A stretch of DNA of 5,619 bases from an uncultured Kouleothrix sp. (lineage in GTDB: Bacteria > Chloroflexota > Chloroflexia > Chloroflexales > Roseiflexaceae): contig CALLYN010000367.1 in the NCBI GenBank assembly GCA_937858455.1, positions 1 through 5,619 on the forward strand. Reading direction: 5' to 3'. The notes under the pieces were generated by a model. The model saw only the letters and a list, made by a program, of their open reading frames with translations, had not been told where the DNA came from and searched no databases. Below, piece by piece: positions 1 to 5,619 of this stretch. The number at the start of each line of letters is the position of its first letter. Positions within the stretch are counted from its first letter, which is position 1. Both the position numbers and the translations under genes were made by a program.

Positions 1-1591
1 CGACCAGCGCGGGGCGAGCGACGCTGCGCCGCGGGTCCTGCGACACGCCGAACAGGCGCACGGCGCGCGCGATCGGCACCGGCTCGGCGATGCCCTTGAG
101 GCGCACCGGCGCCAGCTCGCGCAGCTCGATATGCCGCTCGATCGCGCGGCGCGTCGAGGGCGAGACAATGATCGCGCGCTCTTCGGCGGCCGACATAAGC
201 CGCGCGGCGAGGTTCACGTGCTGGCCCATCACGGTATACTCGTGGCGCTGGGCCGAGCCTACCTTGCCGGCGAACACGACGCCGGTGTTGATGCCGACGC
301 GCTGCTTGAAGAACTGGCGATCGACCTGGAGCAGCCGGCCGACGCGCGGGTGCAGGATATCGTACACCTCGTCGTTGGCGATGGCCAGGGCCTCGTTCAA
401 ATCGAGCGCGGCGCGCGCGGCGCGCAGCGGGTCGTCTTCGTTGGCCACCGGCGCGCCGAACAGCGCCATCAGCTTATCGCCGTAGGTGTACATGTCGACT
501 TTATTGACAATGCCGCCGTAGCGCTGGATCACCTCCTGGGCGCGGCGATAGTAGGCGTTCAGCACGGCGACGGCGGTGTCGCAATCGTCGCCGACCATGT
601 CGAGCACGCTGGTAAAGGGGTAGAAATGCGCGAACAGCACCGTGACGGGGCGAAACTCGCCAACCTGGTTTTCGTCGCCGGCGGCGATGAAGCGGCGCGG
701 CAGGCCGCGCGGCAGGTAGGGGCGCAGCGCGTCGACCTGGCGCGCGAGGGTGCGCAGCTCGGCCATATCGCCCCTGCCGAGGCCGCGGCCCCAGCGGCTA
801 ATCGTGGGCGGCGCGTCGGTGTAGGGCAGGTGCTGCAGCTGAAAAAAGCCCGACTGGCGGGGCTCGGCGCGGGCGCCCGGCAGCACATCGTAGGTCTGGC
901 GCGAGATCACCACCTCGCCGGGCTCGGCGATCTCCTGCGCCAGCGCGACGCGGTTGATGTTGCGGCCAGTGACCACCAGCTCGATATGCTCGGCGTCGCC
1001 GACCTCGGCGGCGAAGACATGCCCGCTGTGCACGCCAATGCGCAGGCGCAGCTGGAAAGCACCGGCGGGGGTTTGCAGCGCGGCGAACTCGCGCATGCGC
1101 GCCTGCATCGCCAGCGCGGCGCGGCACGCCAGCCGGGCGTGGTCGTCGGCGAGCGTGGCGGCATCGAAGAACGCGGTGATCGCGTCGCCGCCGAACTTCA
1201 GCAGGCCACCGCGGTAGCGGTGGATCTCGTCGACCAGCGCGCCGAACAGCGCATTGATAATCGCCGAGACCTCTTCGGCGCCCTGCTTGCCGAGCGCGCT
1301 AAGCGTGCCCGAGAGCGCGGTGAAGCCCGAGAGGTCGGCGAACAGCACCGAGCCGTTCCAGTAGGCGCCGCGCACCCGGCCGGGGGCCGGGGCGGCAAGC
1401 TGCTCGCGCACCAGGGTGGAGGGGATGTAGGTAGCGACGGCGGCGACCTCGGCACGCAAGCGCGCGACCTCGGATTGGATCAGCGCGGGCGGCAGCGAGC
1501 CGCTGGCCTGCAACTGCTGGTAGAGGGCGGGGGCAAGGTGCTCGCGCAGATCGGCGAAATGATCGAAACGAGAGCTGTTGAGCACAGTCAC
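1..1591 (-). CDS. Tandem class III adenylyl cyclase, soluble-AC (ADCY10)-like, C-terminus beyond window
   Basis: Probably converts ATP to cAMP and pyrophosphate in the cytoplasm; no signal peptide or membrane segment is seen. 530 residues are visible, and the frame stays open to the left edge. Domain 1 spans about residues 75-235: FADLSGF with metal Asp86, LKFGGD with Lys132 and metal Asp136, RIGVHSG at 184-190. Domain 2 spans about 313-480: FAHFYPF has His322 where metal Asp is expected, then NKVDMY with Lys364, YGD with Asp372, RVGINTG at 431-437, and EYTVMGQHVNLAARL with Thr453, Asn460 and Arg464. These match human soluble AC C1 and C2 (Asp47, Lys95, Asp99; Lys334, Thr405, Asn412, Arg416, recalled from memory). 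One composite site (domain 1 metals, domain 2 base and transition-state residues) is inferred. The GTG at 1591 is chosen because GAAGGAA lies 7 bases upstream; codon 3 is also GTG. Visible sequence ends in PALV; relatives often continue into an ATPase/TPR region. Confidence 0.9.
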   Translation of the reverse strand, partial: MTVLNSSRFDHFADLREHLAPALYQQLQASGSLPPALIQSEVARLRAEVAAVATYIPSTLVREQLAAPAPGRVRGAYWNGSVLFADLSGFTALSGTLSALGKQGAEEVSAIINALFGALVDEIHRYRGGLLKFGGDAITAFFDAATLADDHARLACRAALAMQARMREFAALQTPAGAFQLRLRIGVHSGHVFAAEVGDAEHIELVVTGRNINRVALAQEIAEPGEVVISRQTYDVLPGARAEPRQSGFFQLQHLPYTDAPPTISRWGRGLGRGDMAELRTLARQVDALRPYLPRGLPRRFIAAGDENQVGEFRPVTVLFAHFYPFTSVLDMVGDDCDTAVAVLNAYYRRAQEVIQRYGGIVNKVDMYTYGDKLMALFGAPVANEDDPLRAARAALDLNEALAIANDEVYDILHPRVGRLLQVDRQFFKQRVGINTGVVFAGKVGSAQRHEYTVMGQHVNLAARLMSAAEERAIIVSPSTRRAIERHIELRELAPVRLKGIAEPVPIARAVRLFGVSQDPRRSVARPALV

Positions 1592-1598
1592 GGCAGCG

Positions 1599-1605
1599 TT
1601 CCTTC
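1599..1605 (-). promoter_or_regulatory. Ribosome binding site of the cyclase gene
   Basis: The minus strand reads GAAGGAA at 1605-1599, ending 7 bases before the GTG at 1591-1589. This is good complementarity to the 16S rRNA tail at normal spacing, and it decides the GTG at 1591 over the second in-frame GTG at 1585, which would lie 13 bases away. The frame stays open upstream to a stop at 1759-1757, but no ATG start with a comparable site occurs there. Confidence 0.65.
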
Positions 1606-1789
1606 GGTTGGGGCTGTGCGCGCAGATACAAGCGATCGATCGACACTGAAGGCTCGTGCGCAGCAGCCGTAATCGACGCGCCGTACACCGGCGTTGACAC
1701 GATTGTGTTGCAGATTGCTGGCAGAACCGAGAACACCCGCCATTCAAGGCATGATACTACAGCCGAATGGCCCGAACCTTACAATATGA

Positions 1790-1805
1790 TGATCGACCGC
1801 GATCA
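1790..1805. promoter_or_regulatory. Perfect dyad TGATCG-N4-CGATCA, possible operator
   Basis: TGATCG (1790-1795) and CGATCA (1800-1805) are perfect inverted copies separated by four bases. The dyad lies about 200 bases upstream of the cyclase start, and its right arm begins 17 bases downstream of a minus-strand TTGACA. That is where a -10 element would lie, but the sequence there (TGATCG) does not look like one. The symmetry would suit a dimeric regulator. A chance dyad is possible, since GATC/CGATCG-type words are common in this window. Confidence 0.3.
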
Positions 1806-1822
1806 GTAGCCGAGCGAATCCA

Positions 1823-1828
1823 TGTCAA
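1823..1828 (-). promoter_or_regulatory. TTGACA hexamer, possible -35 element for the cyclase gene
   Basis: The minus strand reads TTGACA at 1828-1823, an exact sigma-70 -35 consensus, downstream of the kinase terminator and upstream of the cyclase. No TATAAT-like hexamer is found 15-19 bases downstream. A weak TAGTAT occurs much further on, within minus 1761-1755, too far to pair with it. The call rests on the hexamer and its position only. Confidence 0.2.
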
Positions 1829-1908
1829 TAAACGCGATCGGCGCGGGCTTTTTTCAATGCTGCTGTGCGATGGCGGGTAGTAATACAAGCTCGGTTCGAT
1901 CACTTGTG

Positions 1909-1953
1909 TTTTCTTGTGCGGTGCCCGGCAAAGCCGGGCGCCGCACAAGAAAA
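1909..1953. repeat. Long near-perfect inverted repeat, 21-bp stem with AAA loop
   Basis: Arms 1909-1929 and 1933-1953 pair over 21 positions with a single T-G mismatch (1922/1940), around loop 1930-1932. The core is GCCCGGC-AAA-GCCGGGC; the outer part is TTTTCTTGTGCGG paired with CCGCACAAGAAAA. On both strands the T-run lies on the 5' side and the A-run on the 3' side, so it is not a standard intrinsic terminator in either direction. It may be a dispersed palindromic element or an RNA stem that protects or attenuates a transcript. Function is not evident from sequence. Confidence 0.7.
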
Positions 1954-1985
1954 AGAAATTTGGGGGCGGCTTCGCCGCCCCCAAA
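1947..1985 (-). terminator. Candidate intrinsic terminator of the histidine kinase gene
   Basis: Positions 1959-1970 and 1974-1985 form a perfect 12-bp inverted repeat with a 3-base loop (1971-1973). The stem core is GGGGGCGGC paired with GCCGCCCCC, flanked by three A-T pairs. Read on the minus strand, the stem is followed at once by TTTCTTTTTCTTG, a U-rich tail. The stem begins 37 bases after the kinase stop codon (TGA, 2025-2023), the usual place for a rho-independent terminator. On the plus strand no T-run follows, so the signal is directional. The tail overlaps one arm of the neighbouring inverted repeat. Confidence 0.65.
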
Positions 1986-2022
1986 CCCCCACCAAAGTGT
2001 CGGTAATCAAGCGAATTTGGTA

Positions 2023-5000
2023 TCACTCGGCTTCGCGCAGGCGCGCCAGGCGCGCCACGACATCGCGCAGCTCAGCGGGGTCGACCGGCTTGGGCACATA
2101 CTGCTGAAAGCCATTCGCCAGCACTTCCAGGCGGTCTTCCACGCGCACATAGGCGGTGAGCGCCGCAGCCGGGATGGCGCCGCCCGCCTCGGGCGGGAGC
2201 GCGCGCACCTGGCCGATCAGCCAGTAGCCGTCCTCGCCGGGCATGGCGATATCGGACACCAGCACGTCGGGGCGCCAGGCCGACAGCGTGGCGAGCGCGT
2301 CGCGGGCACTTGCGCAGGTGTTCACCAGCGCGCCGCAGGCGCCGAGGATCTCGTTCAGCAGATCGAGAATGTCGGCCTGGTCGTCGACCACGAGCACGCG
2401 CAGGCCGGCAAGCTCGGGCGGGCAGGCTTCGCTGGTTTCGCGCTCGCCGCCCGTGGGCGCTGGCGTATCGTCGATGTCGAGCGGCAGCCGCACGATGAAG
2501 CGCGCGCCCTGGCCCTCGCCATCGCTCTCGGCGCGCACCGTGCCGCCGTGCAGCTCGACCAGGTTGCGCACGATCGACAGGCCCAGGCCCAGCCCGCCGT
2601 GAACGCGGTTGCTGGTGCCGTCGGCCTGGCGGAAGCGATCGAACACATACGGCAGAAATGCCGCGCTGATGCCCTGGCCAGTGTCGCTGACGGTGAGCTG
2701 GACGTCGGACTCGGCCAGCTCGAGGCGCACGCCAATGCTGCCGCCGTTGGGCGTAAACTTGGCCGCGTTCGAGAGCAGATTCCACACAACCTGCTGCAGG
2801 CGGTTGGCATCGCCGACGATCGTGCTGGCCTCGGGGCGCACTTCGACCTGCAGATGCAGGCCTTTGGCCTCAATGGCCGGCTTCATTATGTCAACAGCCG
2901 CATAAATCACAGCGCTCAGATCGGTTGGCTGCGGATCGAGGCGCAGCTTCCCGCTGACGATACGCGAGACATCGAGCAGATCCTCAATCAGCTGGGCCTG
3001 GTCCTTGGCGGTACGCACCAGCTTCTCGGCGGTACGCGCGACGTAGGCCGGGTCGGCGGTGCGCCGCCGCAGCATCTGGGCATAGCCAAGGAAGGCCGTC
3101 AGCGGCGTGCGCAGCTCGTGCGACACGGTGGCGAGGAACTCGTCTTTCAGCCGGCTAGCCTCTTCGGCCTGGGCGCGCAGCTGGCGCTCTTGGGCGAGCT
3201 GGCGCTCGCGCTGGGTTTCGGCGCGCTTGCGCTCGGAGACATCGAGGACGGTGCCGAGGAAGCGCACCGCGCGGCCGGCGCTGTCGAAAAACGCCTGGCC
3301 ATTCGCGCTGAGCCAGCGCTCGCGGCCATTGTCGCCGAGCGAGCGATATTCGGCCGCATACTGGCCGGCGCCGGCCAGGTCGAGCGCCCGCTGCACGAGC
3401 TGGTCGGTGCGCTGGCGATCGTCGGGGTGGATCTGGCCGAGGAACACAGCGTAGTCGATATGCGCGTCGGGCGGCAGGCCGAACAGCTCTTTGCAGCGCG
3501 CGTCCCAGATCAGCTTGCCACTAAGCGGGCGGAAATCCCAGGTACCGATATTGCCGGCCTCAAGCGCGAGCCGCAGGCGGTCTTCGCTGAGGCGCTGGGC
3601 CTGCTCGGCCTGCTCGCGCGCGGCCAGCTCGGCGGTGAGCTGTTGGGCCAGCGCCTCGAGCTCCTGGCGGGCGCGCACCTGCGCGGTAACCTCGTTGCAG
3701 ATCGCCACGACGCTATCGACCTGGCCGCTGATATTGTGCAGCGGGGCGTAGATAAACGTCCAGTAGGTATCTTCGGGCGGGCCGCCAGGGAAGCGCGCGA
3801 GGCGGATCAGCGACTCGTGGCCCACCACGGCAGTGCCAGTTTCGAGCACGCGGCGCAGCAGCTCGGCAAAGCCCTGGCTGGCGACCTCGGGCAGCGCTTC
3901 GTGCAGCGGCCTGCCCTCGATTGCGCGCCCGCCGAACACCTGCTGGTAGGCCGGGTTGGCCATATCGTACACCAGCTCGGGGCCGCGCAGCACGGCGATA
4001 GGCACGGGCGACTGGCTAAACAGGTTGGCCAGCGCGGTGCGCTCCTGGTCGAGCTGGGCGCGCAGCCGTGCCAGCTCGAGGCGCGCCGACACGCGCGCCA
4101 GCAGCTCGCGCGCGCTGAACGGCTTGGTGAGGTAATCGTCGGCGCCGGCCCCGATGCCTTCGACGCGCGCCTCTTCGCCAGCGCGCGCCGAGAGCATGAT
4201 CACCGGCACGGTTTTCAGGCGGTCGTCGGCGCGCAGCTCTTTCAGCAGCCCGAAGCCGTCGAGCTCGGGCATCATCACGTCGGTGATCACGAGCGCGGGC
4301 GGGCGCTCGCGGGCAGCGCGCAGGGCGGCGGCGCCATTCGGCACTGCCACGACGTCGTACTCGGGGCTGAGCAGCCGGCGCAGGTACTCACGCATATCGG
4401 CGTTGTCGTCGGCCAGCAGGATGCGGCCAGCGGCGGACGAGCCAGCCACCACAGGCTGAGCATCGTTCGGCTCGGGCAAGCCCGGTAGCTCCTGGTGCTC
4501 GGCCTGCGGATCCGCGCCATCGGGCAGCCAGCGCAGCGCCTCTTCGATATACGCCTCGCCGCGCGCGGCAGCCAAGGCCGGCGGGCGCGCCACGCCAATA
4601 CGCTCGGCGGGCAGGTGCGCGGCGCCGAACGGGATCGACACGACAAAGCTGCTGCCGCGATCGACCGCGCTTTCAACGCGCACCGAGCCGCCGTGCAGCT
4701 TCACCAGCTCCTGCACCAGCGCCAGGCCAATGCCGCTGCCTTCGAACGTGCGGCCGCGCGCGCCCTTCACGCGATGGAAACGCTCGAACAGGTGCGGCAT
4801 CTCGCCGGCGGGGACGCCGATGCCAGTGTCGCGCACCGTCAGCTCGGCAAACGCGCCAGCCTGGCGCAGCGCGACTTCGATCTCGCCGACGAATGTAAAT
4901 TTGAAGGCATTCGACAGCAGGTTGAAGACGATCTTCTCCCACATCTCGCGATCGACATACACTGGCGCGGGCAGCGGCGAGCAGTTCACCACCAGCCGCA

Positions 5001-5619
5001 GGCCGGCGCGCTCGATCGCGGCGCGGAACACGCTGGCGAGCTCGGCGGTGAAGGCCGCGAGGTTGGTTGGCTCGTAGGCCGCCTGGATGCGCCCCGCCTC
5101 GATCCGCGAGAAGTCGAGCAGCATGTTCACGAGCTTGAGCAGGCGCAGGGTGTTGCGGTGGGCGATCTCCAGCTGTTCGCGCTGGGCCGGCGGCAGCGCG
5201 CCGTCGGCGCTGCGCAGCATGTCCTCGAGCGGGCCGAGCATCAGCGTCAGCGGCGTGCGGAACTCGTGGCTGACGTTCGAGAAAAATGTGGTTTTGGCCC
5301 GATCGAGCTCGGCCAGCGCCTCGGCGCGGCGGCGCTCTTCGGCATATGCCTGCGCATTGGCGATGCTGGTGGCAATCTGGGCCGCCACCAGCTCGAGAAA
5401 CCTGCGGTACTTCTCGTCGAACAAGCGGTAGGGGTTCAGGCCGACCACCAGCACGCCGACGTTGCCGCTGCGGCCCTGCGCGGCGATCGGCAGGGCCATA
5501 GCCTGCTGCGGCTGGCGATCCCAGGCGCCGCTGGGCAGGGCATGCTCGAACGCGCGGCCGCTGTCGACCAGGCAGGCGTGGCCGGTGGCGAGCACCTCGG
5601 CGAACGGCCAGATCGCGCT
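2023..5619 (-). CDS. Double-module hybrid histidine kinase, N-terminus beyond window
   Basis: Sensor kinase that autophosphorylates on His and passes phosphate to Asp in fused receivers. 1198 residues are visible; the frame is open to the right edge, so the GTG at 5595 is probably internal. Counting from the codon at 5619: end of a GAF domain (1-90); HisKA with SHEFRTPL, His118 (codon 5268-5266); HATPase_c with N-box NLLSNA (233), DTGIG (264), GSGIGL (294); receiver with acidic pair 404-405, Asp447 (4281-4279), Ser477, Lys499; PAS (about 527-648); glutamine/alanine-rich helical linker; PAS with PAC-like end (680-798); HisKA with SHELRTPL, His834 (3120-3118); HATPase_c with N-box (947), DTGQGI (979), GLGLGL (1009); receiver with acidic pair 1079-1080, Asp1123 (2253-2251), Thr1155, Lys1177. 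All key residues are intact. No transmembrane segment or DNA-binding domain is visible. The layout recalls TodS plus a terminal receiver. Signal and target are unknown. Confidence 0.93.
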   Translation of the reverse strand, partial: SAIWPFAEVLATGHACLVDSGRAFEHALPSGAWDRQPQQAMALPIAAQGRSGNVGVLVVGLNPYRLFDEKYRRFLELVAAQIATSIANAQAYAEERRRAEALAELDRAKTTFFSNVSHEFRTPLTLMLGPLEDMLRSADGALPPAQREQLEIAHRNTLRLLKLVNMLLDFSRIEAGRIQAAYEPTNLAAFTAELASVFRAAIERAGLRLVVNCSPLPAPVYVDREMWEKIVFNLLSNAFKFTFVGEIEVALRQAGAFAELTVRDTGIGVPAGEMPHLFERFHRVKGARGRTFEGSGIGLALVQELVKLHGGSVRVESAVDRGSSFVVSIPFGAAHLPAERIGVARPPALAAARGEAYIEEALRWLPDGADPQAEHQELPGLPEPNDAQPVVAGSSAAGRILLADDNADMREYLRRLLSPEYDVVAVPNGAAALRAARERPPALVITDVMMPELDGFGLLKELRADDRLKTVPVIMLSARAGEEARVEGIGAGADDYLTKPFSARELLARVSARLELARLRAQLDQERTALANLFSQSPVPIAVLRGPELVYDMANPAYQQVFGGRAIEGRPLHEALPEVASQGFAELLRRVLETGTAVVGHESLIRLARFPGGPPEDTYWTFIYAPLHNISGQVDSVVAICNEVTAQVRARQELEALAQQLTAELAAREQAEQAQRLSEDRLRLALEAGNIGTWDFRPLSGKLIWDARCKELFGLPPDAHIDYAVFLGQIHPDDRQRTDQLVQRALDLAGAGQYAAEYRSLGDNGRERWLSANGQAFFDSAGRAVRFLGTVLDVSERKRAETQRERQLAQERQLRAQAEEASRLKDEFLATVSHELRTPLTAFLGYAQMLRRRTADPAYVARTAEKLVRTAKDQAQLIEDLLDVSRIVSGKLRLDPQPTDLSAVIYAAVDIMKPAIEAKGLHLQVEVRPEASTIVGDANRLQQVVWNLLSNAAKFTPNGGSIGVRLELAESDVQLTVSDTGQGISAAFLPYVFDRFRQADGTSNRVHGGLGLGLSIVRNLVELHGGTVRAESDGEGQGARFIVRLPLDIDDTPAPTGGERETSEACPPELAGLRVLVVDDQADILDLLNEILGACGALVNTCASARDALATLSAWRPDVLVSDIAMPGEDGYWLIGQVRALPPEAGGAIPAAALTAYVRVEDRLEVLANGFQQYVPKPVDPAELRDVVARLARLREAE

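Larger units (their letters stand above)
1592..2022. other. 431-base intergenic region between the kinase and cyclase genes
   Basis: No convincing gene is seen here. The 89-codon minus frame from 2026 to 1757 runs straight through both hairpins, resembles no family I know and has no good ribosome binding site. The region is less GC-rich than the flanking genes apart from its hairpins. It holds, from right to left in the transcription direction, a candidate terminator (1985-1947), a second long inverted repeat (1953-1909), a TTGACA hexamer (1828-1823), a perfect dyad (1805-1790), about 180 bases without recognisable features, and the cyclase ribosome binding site. Confidence 0.75.

Noticed and set aside
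131..1672. 513-codon plus-strand open frame opposite the cyclase
   Set aside because: Same in-register antisense effect. The minus strand carries a complete set of cyclase motifs with a start codon and ribosome binding site; the plus frame has none and shows low-complexity composition.
1694..1699. Plus-strand TTGACA as a promoter hexamer
   Set aside because: No -10-like hexamer occurs at 15-19 bases, and no plus-strand gene lies downstream.
1299..1736. 145-codon minus frame starting with ATG at 1736
   Set aside because: It is in a different frame from the cyclase and becomes Arg/Ala/Pro-rich once it enters the cyclase gene. Its only attraction is an ATG start; the cyclase frame has the real motifs.
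1830..1856. Plus-strand GC-rich stretch followed by TTTTTT (1851-1856), terminator-like
   Set aside because: The only possible stem is about 4 bp (CGCG/CGCG) and does not abut the T-run. There is no plus-strand gene before it to terminate.
1757..2026. 89-codon minus frame overlapping the kinase stop codon by one base pair step
   Set aside because: A GTG at 2026 overlapping TGA at 2025-2023 could suggest translational coupling, but the frame runs through the terminator and the second hairpin, gives no family resemblance and has no ribosome binding site.
1822..4488. 888-codon plus-strand open frame opposite the histidine kinase
   Set aside because: It lies exactly in codon register with the kinase (its first codon base faces the kinase wobble base). 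Its stops would need TTA, CTA or TCA codons in the kinase, which GC-rich genes avoid. The translation is rich in Ala, Gly, Arg, His and Gln with no recognisable domain, while the minus strand has intact catalytic motifs throughout.
5593..5595. GTG at 5595 as the true start of the histidine kinase
   Set aside because: The frame stays open to the edge (SAIWPFAEV precedes it), and the protein from this GTG would start inside a GAF domain. The gene therefore most likely begins beyond the window.

Overview
The window is visibly GC-rich, with strong G/C preference at third codon positions. It holds two large protein genes, both on the minus strand and both cut by a window edge. The gene style (a long multi-domain hybrid sensor kinase beside a soluble-adenylyl-cyclase-like tandem cyclase) suggests a large-genome, signalling-rich bacterium. 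My best guess is a filamentous member of Chloroflexota, but this rests on family resemblance recalled from memory and not on a marker gene.

Reading in the direction of transcription (right to left): positions 5619 to 2023 encode a hybrid histidine kinase whose N-terminus lies outside the window. Its order is end of a GAF domain, HisKA, HATPase_c, receiver, PAS, PAS, HisKA, HATPase_c, receiver. It is thus two complete kinase-receiver modules fused head to tail. All phospho-acceptor histidines and aspartates are present, and no DNA-binding output domain is seen.

Positions 2022 to 1592 are a 431-base intergenic region. It holds a good candidate intrinsic terminator for the kinase gene, a second long near-perfect inverted repeat beside it, an isolated TTGACA hexamer followed by a perfect 6-4-6 dyad, and a ribosome binding site. 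The terminator and the length of the gap argue that the two genes are not one simple operon.

Positions 1591 to 1 encode the N-terminal 530 residues of a protein with two class III nucleotide cyclase domains in tandem. The first keeps both metal-binding aspartates. The second has lost the first metal aspartate (now His) but keeps the base-binding Lys and Thr and the transition-state Asn and Arg. This is the C1/C2 division of labour of mammalian soluble adenylyl cyclase (ADCY10), so one composite active site making cAMP is expected. The C-terminus runs off the window and may carry an ATPase/TPR region as in relatives.

Together the genes look like a signal-sensing locus: a multi-input phosphorelay kinase next to a second-messenger cyclase. 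A functional link between them is inferred only from adjacency and shared orientation. The long plus-strand open frames are antisense shadows of these genes.
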